Positions 7,746 through 15,663 are shown, counted from the first letter of the stretch. The stretch is 25,484 nucleotides of DNA from Clostridia bacterium (GCA_900753245.1 CAADYJ010000019.1:1-25484), one strand, 5' to 3'. Made by a program: numbers and translations. The notes: a model not told the origin generated them from the sequence alone.

Positions 7746-7799
7746 TCACATTTTTTTAATCATATTGTTGAATGTGGTTGTTGGATCTCCTCTTGCCAT
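7746..7799 (-). CDS. Micro-ORF A, 17 aa
   Basis: Minus-strand frame MARGDPTTTFNNMIKKM, start at 7799, with AAGGAGG six nucleotides upstream. An ATG two codons earlier overlaps the ribosome binding site and is less likely. It is the first frame after the near-consensus promoter at 7902-7930, with a 5' leader of about 95 nt. Sequence after the TGA stays similar to that after micro-ORF B but has one extra base (GGTAGC against GCAGC). The following frame would read VAAGAHAEGKFLKG. Function is unknown; a peptide signal, leader peptide or small toxin are all possible. Confidence 0.4.
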   Translation of the reverse strand: MARGDPTTTFNNMIKKM

Positions 7800-7889
7800 A
7801 GCCATCCTCCTTAAAAAGATTAAAAATATTGATTTAGCATTAATACTAAATGTGTGTACTAATGCGAGTTACGTATAAGTGCGTTTGCA

Positions 7890-7927
7890 ACTTATGTAAA
7901 CATTATATCATGATAATTTACATAAGT
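7890..7927. promoter_or_regulatory. 11-bp inverted repeat around the micro-ORF promoter, probable operator
   Basis: ACTTATGTAAA (7890-7900) and TTTACATAAGT (7917-7927) are perfect inverted copies separated by 16 bp. The right arm overlaps the minus-strand -35 box, and the left arm lies around the expected transcription start. A third, imperfect half-site, TTACGTATAAGT, is at 7869-7880. This is the layout expected for a repressor operator. Confidence 0.6.
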
Positions 7928-7930
7928 CAA
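7902..7930 (-). promoter_or_regulatory. Minus-strand promoter of the micro-ORF unit
   Basis: Read on the minus strand, TTGACT (7930-7925), 17 bp, TATAAT (7907-7902) is a near-perfect sigma-A promoter. It points away from gap and toward the micro-ORFs. It is divergent to the gap promoter 40 bp away. Confidence 0.8.
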
Positions 7931-7969
7931 CAAAAATATAAAAAATTTCTAAAAGTATAAAAATAATAC

Positions 7970-7996
7970 TTGAAAACAAAAATACTTTGGTATAAA
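7970..7996 (+). promoter_or_regulatory. Probable promoter of the gap-pgk-tpiA-gpmI operon
   Basis: TTGAAA (7970-7975), 15 bp, then an extended -10 TGGTATAAA (7988-7996). The spacing is short, but the TGN extension compensates. The leader contains a small hairpin, TTAGAAAT/ATTTCTAA (8034-8054), just before the ribosome binding site. No cggR-type regulator gene precedes gap in this window. Confidence 0.5.
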
Positions 7997-8081
7997 ATAG
8001 CATTGTTGAAACATACTAAAAGTAAATAAAAATTTAGAAATACATAATTTCTAAGTATTTACAAAAAGGAGGAAAAGAAAA

Positions 8082-9089
8082 ATGAGTGTAAAAATAGGAA
8101 TTAACGGATTTGGAAGAATAGGAAACTTAGCATTCCAAGCAGCATTAAAAAAAGAAGAAGTAGAGGTAGTAGCGATAAATGATCCATTTATTAGTGCAGA
8201 CTATATGGCATATATGGTAAAATATGATACTGCTCATGGTAGATTTGATGGAGAAGTATCAAACAAAGATGAACATACATTAGTAGTAAATGGAAAAGAA
8301 ATAAAAGTATATAATGAAATGGATCCAGCAAATATTCCATGGGGAAAAGATGGAGTAGATTATGTATTAGAATGTTCAGGAGTATTTACAACTATGGAAA
8401 AAGCAGAAGCACACTTAAAAGGAGGAGCTAAAAAAGTAATTATTAGTGCACCTTCAAAAGATGCTCCAATGTTTGTTATGGGAGTAAATAATGAAACATA
8501 TGACCCAAGCATGAATATAGTATCTAATGCATCTTGTACAACAAACTGTTTAGCACCACTTGCTAAAGTTATAAATGATAACTTTGGAATAGTAGATGGT
8601 TTAATGACAACAGTTCATTCTACAACTGCAACACAAAAAACAGTTGATGGAGCATCTAAAAAAGATTGGAGAGGTGGACGTGCTGCATCAGCTAACATTA
8701 TTCCTTCTTCAACAGGAGCAGCAAAAGCAGTTGGAAAAGTTATTCCAGAATTAAACGGAAAATTAACAGGTATGTCTTTCAGAGTACCAACAATAGATGT
8801 TTCAGTTGTTGACTTGACATGTAATTTGGCTAAACCAACAACTATGGAAGAAATTTGCAAAGTAATGAAACATGCATCAGAAAATGAAATGAAAGGTATT
8901 ATAGAATATACAGAAGATGCAGTAGTATCTTCAGATTTCTTAGGCGATATTCATACATCAATATTTGATGCAACAGCAGGAATTCAATTAACAGATACAT
9001 TTGTTAAATTAATAGCTTGGTACGATAATGAATGGGGTTATTCAAATAAATTAGTAGATTTAGCTGTATATATTGCATCAAGAAGCTAA
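8082..9089 (+). CDS. gap: Glyceraldehyde-3-phosphate dehydrogenase, type I
   Basis: Cytosolic glycolytic enzyme that oxidises glyceraldehyde 3-phosphate with NAD+ and phosphate to 1,3-bisphosphoglycerate. The 335 aa match the family length. The N-terminal Rossmann motif is GINGFGRIGNLAFQAA. SNASCTTNCLAP holds the catalytic cysteine, and TTVHSTTATQ the activating histidine. WRGGRAASANIIPSSTGAAK and WYDNEWGYSNKLVDL are the standard phosphate-site and C-terminal motifs. The ribosome binding site is AAAGGAGGA. It heads a glycolytic operon with pgk, tpiA and gpmI downstream. The 262-nt gap before pgk is unusually long and holds a structured element. Confidence 0.98.
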   Translation: MSVKIGINGFGRIGNLAFQAALKKEEVEVVAINDPFISADYMAYMVKYDTAHGRFDGEVSNKDEHTLVVNGKEIKVYNEMDPANIPWGKDGVDYVLECSGVFTTMEKAEAHLKGGAKKVIISAPSKDAPMFVMGVNNETYDPSMNIVSNASCTTNCLAPLAKVINDNFGIVDGLMTTVHSTTATQKTVDGASKKDWRGGRAASANIIPSSTGAAKAVGKVIPELNGKLTGMSFRVPTIDVSVVDLTCNLAKPTTMEEICKVMKHASENEMKGIIEYTEDAVVSSDFLGDIHTSIFDATAGIQLTDTFVKLIAWYDNEWGYSNKLVDLAVYIASRS

Positions 9090-9130
9090 AATGTTTTGAA
9101 ATAAAATGTTGCTTTAATGTATTATTATAA

Positions 9131-9262
9131 TGTATTATTTATATTTTTTGAAGTGAGCTCCGTGTGGGGATCGACAAGCTTACATAGTGTAAAAATTAGT
9201 ATATACTAATTTTTTACACTATGTGCGCAGTTGGGACGAACAAGAAAAATATAAATAATACA
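9131..9262. other. Large rod-like inverted-repeat element between gap and pgk
   Basis: The 18 bases at 9131-9148 are perfectly complementary to 9245-9262. Inside lies a second long hairpin (about 9182-9224) with arms starting ACATAGTGT and ending ACACTATGT, about 22 bp with one bulge. Between the two stems is an asymmetric, much more GC-rich bubble: GTGAGCTCCGTGTGGGGATC on the left and GTTGGGACGAAC on the right. GTGAGC and GCTTAC can form a further side hairpin. The element may be an RNA (processing site, attenuator, small RNA) or a small mobile palindromic element. It is transcribed with the operon in the plus direction. I cannot assign it to a known family. Confidence 0.55.
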
Positions 9263-9287
9263 TATAGTAATTATTTGATAAAATTAG

Positions 9288-9322
9288 ATATAAAAAACTT
9301 AAAAAATTTAAGTTTCTTATAT
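9288..9322 (+). other. Hairpin immediately before the pgk ribosome binding site
   Basis: ATATAA-A-AAACTTAAA pairs with TTTAAGTTT-C-TTATAT, fifteen base pairs with one mismatch and a 3-nt loop. It ends 17 nt before GGAGG of pgk. There is no long T-run after it, so it may be a stabilising or weak attenuating hairpin and not a full terminator. Confidence 0.5.
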
Positions 9323-9351
9323 GTAATTTTAGATTTTTGTGGAGGTAATTT

Positions 9352-10542
9352 ATGAATAAAAAAACAGTTAAAGATATTGATTTACAAGGAAAAAAAGTAT
9401 TCGTTAGATGTGACTTTAATGTTCCATTAGATGAAAATGGAAATATTACAGATAATAGAAGAATTGTAGCAGCTCTTCCTACTATAAAATATTTATTAGA
9501 CCAAAACTGCAAAATAATACTTGCATCTCATTTAGGAAGACCAAAAGGAGAAGTTAATCCAAAATTTTCTTTAAAACCAGTAGCAAATGAATTATCTAAA
9601 TTATTAGGAAAAGAAGTAAAACTAGCAGAAGATGTTGTAGGACCTTCAGCAAAAGAATTAACAAGTAATGTAAAAGAAGGAGAAATTGTTTTACTAGAGA
9701 ATGTTCGTTTTGATGCAAGAGAAGAAAAAAATGATGAAAGTTTATCAAAAGAATTTGCATCTATGGCAGAAATATTTGTAAATGATGCATTTGGAACAGC
9801 TCACAGAGCACATAGTTCTACAGCAGGAATTGCAGAATTTTTACCAGCAGTATCAGGATTTTTAATAGAAAAAGAATTAGAATTTTTAGGAAGTGCTTTA
9901 GAAAATCCACAAAGACCATTTGTTGCGATTTTAGGAGGAGCAAAAGTTTCGGACAAATTAGGAGTTATAGAATCTCTTTTAGAGAAAGTAGATACATTAA
10001 TAATAGGTGGAGGAATGGCATATACATTTTTCAAATCTATGGGATATAGTGTTGGAAAATCTATATGTGAATTAGATAAACTAGATTTAGCAAAAGAGTT
10101 AATGGAAAAGGCAAAACAAAAAAATGTTAAATTAGTTCTTCCAGTAGATAATGTAATTGCAAAAGAAATTACACCAGATGCAGAAAATAAAGTAATAGAT
10201 TCAGATAATATTCCTGATGATTGGGAAGGATTAGACATTGGACCAAAAACAGTAGAATTATTTAAAGAAAAATTAAAAGATGCAAAAACTATAATTTGGA
10301 ACGGACCAGTAGGATTTTCAGAATATGAAATATTTGCAAATGGAACAAGAAGTATAGCACAAGCTTTAGCAGAAAAAGAAGATGCTGTAACAATTATAGG
10401 TGGAGGAGATTCAGCAGCAGCTATAGAAAAAATGGGGCTATCTGATAAAATGACTCACATTTCAACAGGTGGTGGAGCATCACTAGAATTCCTAGAAGGA
10501 AAAAAATTACCAGGAATTGAATGTTTGTTAGATAATGATTAA
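9352..10542 (+). CDS. pgk: Phosphoglycerate kinase
   Basis: Transfers the acyl phosphate of 1,3-bisphosphoglycerate to ADP, the first ATP-yielding step of lower glycolysis. The 396 aa are the normal bacterial length. Substrate-binding motifs are FVRCDFNVPLDENGNITD and ASHLGRPKGE in the N-terminal domain. FVNDAFGTAHRAHSST and AILGGAKVSDKLGV mark the middle. IGGGDSAAAIEKMG and ISTGGGASLEFLEG form the nucleotide and hinge region. The start ATG follows GTGGAGGT. tpiA begins 29 nt after the stop. Confidence 0.98.
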   Translation: MNKKTVKDIDLQGKKVFVRCDFNVPLDENGNITDNRRIVAALPTIKYLLDQNCKIILASHLGRPKGEVNPKFSLKPVANELSKLLGKEVKLAEDVVGPSAKELTSNVKEGEIVLLENVRFDAREEKNDESLSKEFASMAEIFVNDAFGTAHRAHSSTAGIAEFLPAVSGFLIEKELEFLGSALENPQRPFVAILGGAKVSDKLGVIESLLEKVDTLIIGGGMAYTFFKSMGYSVGKSICELDKLDLAKELMEKAKQKNVKLVLPVDNVIAKEITPDAENKVIDSDNIPDDWEGLDIGPKTVELFKEKLKDAKTIIWNGPVGFSEYEIFANGTRSIAQALAEKEDAVTIIGGGDSAAAIEKMGLSDKMTHISTGGGASLEFLEGKKLPGIECLLDND

Positions 10543-10571
10543 TATTTATGTATAAAACAAAGGAGAAGTAA

Positions 10572-11315
10572 ATGAGAAGAAAAATAATTGCAGGAAACTG
10601 GAAAATGAATATGCTTCCGAATGAAGCAATGAGTTTTATAACAGAGTTAGAGCCATATGCTAAAAATGCAAAATGTGAAATAATATTATGTGTTCCATAT
10701 ACAGATTTATTTTATAGTTTACTTACAGCACAAAATACAAACATTAAAATAGGTGCACAAAATATGCATTGGGAAGAATCTGGTGCATACACAGGAGAAG
10801 TATCACCTAATATGCTTAAATGTATAAATGTAGAATATGTTATAATTGGACATTCAGAAAGAAGACAATATTTTGCAGAAACAGATGAGACAGTTAATAA
10901 AAAAATAAAATCAGCACTAAATCATAGTTTAAAACCTATATTATGTGTTGGAGAAACTTTAGAGCAAAGAGAAAATAATATGCAAGATGCAATTATTTCA
11001 AATCAAATAAAATCAGCACTAAAAGGAATAGAAAGCATAGAAAATATAATAATTGCTTATGAACCAATTTGGGCTATAGGAACAGGAAAAGTAGCAACTA
11101 AGGAAGATGCAAATAATACAATAAAAATAATAAGAAGTACAGTAAAAGAATTATATGGCGATAATGTAGCTCAAAATGTATGCATATTATATGGAGGAAG
11201 TGTTAAAAAAGAAAATGCTAAAGAATTATTTAGTACATCAGATATAGATGGAGCTTTAGTAGGTGGAGCAAGTTTAAAGGTAGATGAATTTGCGAGAATT
11301 TTAGAATCAATGTAA
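10572..11315 (+). CDS. tpiA: Triosephosphate isomerase
   Basis: Interconverts dihydroxyacetone phosphate and glyceraldehyde 3-phosphate. The 247-aa TIM barrel shows the catalytic lysine in AGNWKMN, the catalytic histidine in VIIGHSERRQYF, and the catalytic glutamate in IAYEPIWAIGTGK. The phosphate-binding GGSV is in LYGGSVKKENA. The ribosome binding site is AAAGGAGAA. It lies between pgk and gpmI in the standard clostridial order. Confidence 0.98.
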   Translation: MRRKIIAGNWKMNMLPNEAMSFITELEPYAKNAKCEIILCVPYTDLFYSLLTAQNTNIKIGAQNMHWEESGAYTGEVSPNMLKCINVEYVIIGHSERRQYFAETDETVNKKIKSALNHSLKPILCVGETLEQRENNMQDAIISNQIKSALKGIESIENIIIAYEPIWAIGTGKVATKEDANNTIKIIRSTVKELYGDNVAQNVCILYGGSVKKENAKELFSTSDIDGALVGGASLKVDEFARILESM

Positions 11316-11388
11316 TTATCTCTTACAAAAGAAGAAAGAATATAATAATTAATATAAAAATAAAGAGAAAAAAGAAAGAGGTAAAAAA

Positions 11389-12921
11389 ATGAAAAATAAG
11401 CTAACAATGTTAATGATATTAGATGGGTTTGGAGAAAATGCAAATGAGAAAGCAAATGCAGTAAAATTAGCTAAAACTCCAAATATAGATAGACTAATGA
11501 AAACATGTCCAACAACAGACATTCATACAAGTGGATTAGATGTTGGACTTCCAGAAGGACAAATGGGAAATTCAGAAGTAGGACATACAAATATAGGAGC
11601 TGGAAGAATTGTATATCAAGAATTAACAAGAATAACAAAATCAATAGAAGATGGAGACTTTTTCAGCAATCCAGAATTTGTAGCGGCTATAGAAAATTGT
11701 AAAAAATATAATTCTAAATTGCATATTATGGGATTACTATCAGATGGTGGAGTTCATAGCCATATTCGTCATTTATTTGGATTATTAGAACTTGCAAAAA
11801 GAAAAGACTTTGAGGATGTATATGTACATTGTTTTATGGATGGAAGAGATACACCACCATCATCAGGAGAAACATATGTTACAGAGCTAGAAGAAAAAAT
11901 GAAAGAAAAAGGAATAGGAAAAATTGCTACAATATCTGGAAGATTTTATGCAATGGATAGAGATAAAAGATGGCAAAGAGTTGAAAAAGCATATAGAGCA
12001 TTAGTAGATGGAGAAGGAGAAAAAAGTACTTCTGCAATATCAGCAGTAGAAAGCTCATATCAAAAAGAAGTATTCGACGAATTTATAGAACCTACAGTTA
12101 TAATGAATGGAGAAAAACCAGTAGCAACAATAGGAAAACATGATTCAGTAATTTTCTATAACTTTAGACCAGATAGAGCAAGAGAAATAACAAGAACATT
12201 AGTAGATAAAGAATTTAATGAATTTGAAACACAAAAAGATTTAGATTTATATTATGTTTGTATGACAAGTTATGATGAAACAATGCCAAATGTTCATATA
12301 GCATTCAAAAAAGAAGAATTAAAAAATACATTTGGAGAATATATTTCTGAACATAACTTAACACAATTACGTATAGCAGAAACAGAAAAATATGCACATG
12401 TTACATTCTTCTTTAATGGAGGAGAAGAAAAACAATATAAAGGGGAAGACAGAATATTAGTTCCATCTCCAAAAGTAGAAACATATGACTTAAAGCCAGA
12501 AATGAGTGCATATGAAGTAACAGATAAAGTAGTAGAAGCAATTAATTCACAAAAATATAATTGTATTATACTAAACTATGCTAACCCAGATATGGTAGGT
12601 CATACAGGAAGCTTAGAAGCAGCAATAAAAGCAATAGAAACAATAGATGAATGTGTAGGAAGAGTAGTAGAAGCAATAAATAATCAAAGCGGAGTTTTAT
12701 TAATAACAGCAGATCATGGAAATGCTGAGCAAATGATAGATTATAAAACAGGTGAACCACATACTGCTCATACAACAAATCCAGTACCATTAATATTAGT
12801 AGGAATGGAAAATGCAAAATTAAGAGAAGGAAGACTTGCAGATTTAGCACCAACAATGCTTGATATAATTGGACTAGATAAACCAGAGGAAATGACAGGA
12901 GAAAGTTTGATTGTAAAATAA
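11389..12921 (+). CDS. gpmI: 2,3-bisphosphoglycerate-independent phosphoglycerate mutase
   Basis: Converts 3-phosphoglycerate to 2-phosphoglycerate through a phosphoserine intermediate. It belongs to the alkaline-phosphatase superfamily and in spore-formers depends on Mn2+. The 510 aa match the family. LMILDGFG carries the first metal-binding Asp. GNSEVGHTNIGAGR contains the nucleophilic serine. FRPDRAREITR and LITADHGNAEQM with HTAHTTNPVP give the remaining metal and substrate ligands. The ribosome binding site AAGAGG is modest. The gene is 73 nt after tpiA and is followed by a strong terminator, so it ends the operon. No eno gene follows. Confidence 0.98.
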   Translation: MKNKLTMLMILDGFGENANEKANAVKLAKTPNIDRLMKTCPTTDIHTSGLDVGLPEGQMGNSEVGHTNIGAGRIVYQELTRITKSIEDGDFFSNPEFVAAIENCKKYNSKLHIMGLLSDGGVHSHIRHLFGLLELAKRKDFEDVYVHCFMDGRDTPPSSGETYVTELEEKMKEKGIGKIATISGRFYAMDRDKRWQRVEKAYRALVDGEGEKSTSAISAVESSYQKEVFDEFIEPTVIMNGEKPVATIGKHDSVIFYNFRPDRAREITRTLVDKEFNEFETQKDLDLYYVCMTSYDETMPNVHIAFKKEELKNTFGEYISEHNLTQLRIAETEKYAHVTFFFNGGEEKQYKGEDRILVPSPKVETYDLKPEMSAYEVTDKVVEAINSQKYNCIILNYANPDMVGHTGSLEAAIKAIETIDECVGRVVEAINNQSGVLLITADHGNAEQMIDYKTGEPHTAHTTNPVPLILVGMENAKLREGRLADLAPTMLDIIGLDKPEEMTGESLIVK

Positions 12922-12943
12922 CTATAAATTTGAGAATCATTTT

Positions 12944-12997
12944 GAAATAAGAAGCAAAGAAAGTTTGTATATATGCAAAAATCTTTGCTTTTATTTC
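12944..12997 (+). terminator. Terminator of the glycolytic operon
   Basis: GAAATAAG plus AAGCAAAGA (12944-12960) pairs with TCTTTGCTT plus TTATTTC (12982-12997), a 16-bp stem with one bulge and a 21-nt loop. The 3' arm is T-rich. Confidence 0.7.
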
Positions 12998-13015
12998 TAA
13001 TAAGGGGAATAAAAT

Positions 13016-13756
13016 ATGCTAAATAAATCTAGAATGAAAAAGTTATATTCAGAATTGCAAAATGAAATTTTTTATATGATACCAGAAAAATGGGAAAAAA
13101 TATATTTATATGCCTCAATAATGGAACAAATGAATCATTTACAAACAGGAGAAATGTATTTTTATTATTATCCAAAAGGAATTTTAAAAAAAGAACCAAT
13201 TAATGTGTATGAAATTCCAACTAAATTTAATATAGATGAAGAAGACTATAATAAATTAGTAAATAAATTATATGAAACAATAAAATTATTATATAAAGAA
13301 TTTGAAGATGCTGGAGAAAAATTATGGAGCAATATAATTGTTTCAATAGAAGATTATCAATTTAAAGTAGAATATAGATATGAAGATTTACTAATGTCTT
13401 CATATGATAGCTATGATAGACATATAATATTTAAATATAAATACTTAAATTTTCCACTAGAAAGAATGTCAAAGAAAGATAGAAATATGATAGAACAATA
13501 TATATTAGAAGATAAATTTAGAGTAGTAGAAACAAAGAAATATAGTGAAGGAATATATAAAAATAGAGTACATAATATAGTTGAATATGATAAAGAAACT
13601 AAGGTTATGGAACAACAAGAGGATGAAATGAAATTAGAGCATTTAGATAAGTATGAATTATATAAAAGAAAAAAAGAAGAGCAAAAGAAAAAAGATAAAA
13701 TAGAAATATTAGAAGAAAAAGAAGAAAAAAGGAAAAATCAGATATTAAACTTTTAA
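13016..13756 (+). CDS. YezG/DUF600-like immunity protein, orphan
   Basis: The N-terminal 150 residues resemble the YezG (DUF600) family, whose B. subtilis member is the antitoxin of the LXG nuclease YeeF. Matching segments are EKWEKIYLYASIMEQ, TGEMYFYYYPKG, VYEIPTKFNIDEEDY and WSNIIVSIEDYQFKVEYRYE. Residues about 190-246 are a Lys/Glu-rich, probably coiled-coil tail (KYELYKRKKEEQKKKDKIE) not typical of short YezG proteins. No LXG or other polymorphic-toxin gene is visible on either side. It sits between the terminator of the glycolytic operon and the Fe-S gene promoter, so it is a single-gene unit. The ribosome binding site is AAGGGGAA. Family call is from pattern recognition, not a search. 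Confidence 0.65.
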   Translation: MLNKSRMKKLYSELQNEIFYMIPEKWEKIYLYASIMEQMNHLQTGEMYFYYYPKGILKKEPINVYEIPTKFNIDEEDYNKLVNKLYETIKLLYKEFEDAGEKLWSNIIVSIEDYQFKVEYRYEDLLMSSYDSYDRHIIFKYKYLNFPLERMSKKDRNMIEQYILEDKFRVVETKKYSEGIYKNRVHNIVEYDKETKVMEQQEDEMKLEHLDKYELYKRKKEEQKKKDKIEILEEKEEKRKNQILNF

Positions 13757-13800
13757 ATATGAAATAAGTAGAAATATTGCGAAAAAAGTCAAATTTAGTA

Positions 13801-13829
13801 TTGAAACTTTTAGTTTTAAGTAATATAAT
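13801..13829 (+). promoter_or_regulatory. Promoter of the NifU-like/GGGtGRT pair
   Basis: TTGAAA (13801-13806), 17 bp, TATAAT (13824-13829), 43 bp before the next start codon. It is a strong sigma-A match. Confidence 0.8.
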
Positions 13830-13872
13830 AAAAAAGCAAAAGCAATATAGCTAATCGAAAGGAGAAATTAAA

Positions 13873-14565
13873 ATGATTTATTCAAAAGAAGTAGAAGATA
13901 TGTGCAAAGTTGCAAAAGGAGTAGACCATGGACCAGCACCAATTCCAGAAGAAGGAAAATGGATTAAGGCAAAAGAAATAAAAGATATTTCTGGATTAAC
14001 ACATGGTATTGGTTGGTGTGCACCTCAACAAGGAGCTTGTAAATTAACATTAAACGTAAAAGAAGGAGTTATACAAGAAGCATTAGTAGAAACAGTAGGA
14101 TGTTCAGGTATGACACATTCAGCTGCAATGGCAGGGGAAATATTAGTAGGAAAAACAATATTAGAAGCATTAAATACAGATCTAGTATGTGATGCTATAA
14201 ATACTGCAATGAGAGAATTATTTTTACAAATAGTATATGGTAGAACACAATCTGCTTTCTCTGAAAATGGACTTCCAATAGGAGCAGGAATGGAAGACTT
14301 AGGTAAAGGACATAGAAGTCAAGTAGGTACAATCTATTCAACACTTTCAAAAGGACCAAGATACCTAGAACTTGCTGAAGGTTACATAGTAGAAATTGGT
14401 TTAGACAAAGACGACCAAATAATTGGATACAAATATGTAAATATGGGAAAAATGATGGATTTCATAAAATCAGGAATAGACGCAAATGAAGCAATTGAAA
14501 AAGCTTCAGGAACATATGGAAGGTTTGATGAAGCTGTTAAAAAGATAGACCCACGTGAAGAATAG
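13873..14565 (+). CDS. NifU-like iron-sulfur cluster assembly scaffold protein
   Basis: The 230-aa protein resembles the IscU/NifU N-terminal scaffold fold, found in anaerobic Clostridia next to the GGGtGRT protein. Likely cluster ligands are in GWCAPQQGACKL and VGCSGMTHSAAMAGE, with further cysteines in EDMCKVAKG and DLVCDAIN. It is longer than classical IscU (about 130 aa), with a C-terminal extension of unknown role (IVEIGLDKDDQIIGYKYVN). The ribosome binding site is GAAAGGAGAA. GGGtGRT follows 91 nt later. The exact biochemical role of this pair is not established, so the scaffold function is inferred from homology. Confidence 0.8.
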   Translation: MIYSKEVEDMCKVAKGVDHGPAPIPEEGKWIKAKEIKDISGLTHGIGWCAPQQGACKLTLNVKEGVIQEALVETVGCSGMTHSAAMAGEILVGKTILEALNTDLVCDAINTAMRELFLQIVYGRTQSAFSENGLPIGAGMEDLGKGHRSQVGTIYSTLSKGPRYLELAEGYIVEIGLDKDDQIIGYKYVNMGKMMDFIKSGIDANEAIEKASGTYGRFDEAVKKIDPREE

Positions 14566-14656
14566 AAAAAACAAAATTTGCCTAGCAATACTTGTTTTTA
14601 ATTTGTTTTAAGAATGTAAAAGTATATAAATACCAAAATTAGAGGAGGAACAAAAA

Positions 14657-15655
14657 ATGGCATTATTTGAAAGTTATGAAAGAAGAATAGATCAAATTAA
14701 ACCAGTAATGGAAAAATACGGAATAAAAGACTTTGATGATGCATTAAAAATATGCACAGACAAAGGATTTAATCCATACGAAATAACAAGAGGAGTTCAA
14801 ACAATATGTTTTGAAAATGCTTGTTGGGCATATACATTAGGTGCAGCAATAGCAATAAAAAAAGGTTGCACAAAAGCTCATGAAGCAGCAAAAGCAATAG
14901 GAGAAGGTTTACAAGCATTTTGTATACCAGGCTCAGTTGCAGATGATAGAAAAGTAGGATTAGGACATGGAAATTTAGCATCAATGCTATTAAGCGAAGA
15001 AACAAAATGTTTTGCATTCTTAGCAGGACACGAAAGTTTTGCAGCAGCAGAAGGTGCAATTGGTATTGCAAAATCTGCAAACAAAGTTAGAAAAGAACCA
15101 TTAAGAGTTATATTAAATGGTTTAGGAAAAGATGCAGCACAAGTAATTTCAAGAATAAATGGATTTACATATGTAAAAACAGACTTTGACTTCTTTACAG
15201 GAAAAGTAAAAGTAGTAGAAGAAATAGCTTACTCAGATGGAGAAAGAGCAAAAGTTAAATGCTATGGTGCAAACGATGTTAGAGAAGGTGTAGCAATAAT
15301 GTGGTTAGAAGATGTTGATGTTTCTATAACAGGAAATTCAACAAACCCAACAAGATTCCAACATCCAGTTGCAGGTACATACAAAAAAGAAAGATTAGAA
15401 GCAGGTAAAAAATACTTCTCTGTTGCTTCAGGTGGAGGAACAGGTAGAACATTACACCCAGACAATATGGCAGCAGGACCAGCTTCATATGGTATGACAG
15501 ACACAATGGGAAGAATGCACTCAGATGCACAATTTGCAGGAAGTTCTTCTGTTCCAGCTCACGTAGAAATGATGGGATTAATAGGAATGGGTAACAACCC
15601 AATGGTTGGTGCAACAGTAGCAGTAGCAGTAGCTGTAGAAGAAGCTATGAAATAA
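14657..15655 (+). CDS. GGGtGRT protein (family of unknown function)
   Basis: The 332-aa protein carries the signature GGGTGRTLHPDNMAAGPASY near residue 257, after which the family is named. Other conserved parts are KYGIKDFDDALKICTDKGF at the N-terminus, the alanine-rich GAAIAIKKGCTKAHEAAKAI, and the C-terminal HVEMMGLIGMGNNPMVGATV. The family co-occurs with NifU-like scaffold genes, as here, which suggests a role in Fe-S or metal chemistry in anaerobes, but no reaction is known to me. The ribosome binding site GAGGAGG is strong. It is the last gene before a long hairpin and a tRNA promoter. Confidence 0.88.
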   Translation: MALFESYERRIDQIKPVMEKYGIKDFDDALKICTDKGFNPYEITRGVQTICFENACWAYTLGAAIAIKKGCTKAHEAAKAIGEGLQAFCIPGSVADDRKVGLGHGNLASMLLSEETKCFAFLAGHESFAAAEGAIGIAKSANKVRKEPLRVILNGLGKDAAQVISRINGFTYVKTDFDFFTGKVKVVEEIAYSDGERAKVKCYGANDVREGVAIMWLEDVDVSITGNSTNPTRFQHPVAGTYKKERLEAGKKYFSVASGGGTGRTLHPDNMAAGPASYGMTDTMGRMHSDAQFAGSSSVPAHVEMMGLIGMGNNPMVGATVAVAVAVEEAMK

Positions 15656-15663
15656 AAAATTAT

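Larger units (their letters stand above)
7623..7812. repeat. Tandem duplication carrying micro-ORFs A and B
   Basis: Two copies of an 80-85 bp unit, 7729-7812 and 7623-7707, offset by 107 bp. Each runs (minus strand) from a ribosome binding site through the 17-codon frame and on to AGCAGCCGGTGC. Only a handful of positions differ. The similarity extends past the stop codons, so the duplication is recent or the downstream sequence is also constrained. Confidence 0.85.

Noticed and set aside
7639..7799. TGA read as an amino acid in the micro-ORFs
   Set aside because: addA and the HD gene end naturally with TGA, and no core gene in the window has an internal TGA, so recoding has no support.
7552..7878. 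A 108-codon plus-strand frame over the micro-ORF locus
   Set aside because: It has no ribosome binding site and contains the tandem duplication in an unnatural way (HIFLIILLNVVVGSP). It is antisense to frames with strong ribosome binding sites and a near-consensus promoter.
9131..9262. Calling the gap-pgk element a 6S RNA
   Set aside because: Only the rod shape with a central bubble fits. No stand-alone promoter and terminator pair is evident, and the family's conserved bubble sequences could not be confirmed by eye.
9801..10238. Long antisense frame inside pgk
   Set aside because: It is a shadow of the pgk codon pattern, with no ribosome binding site and no protein-like features. The same applies to the other antisense frames inside sigF, tpiA, gpmI, the ATPase and addA.
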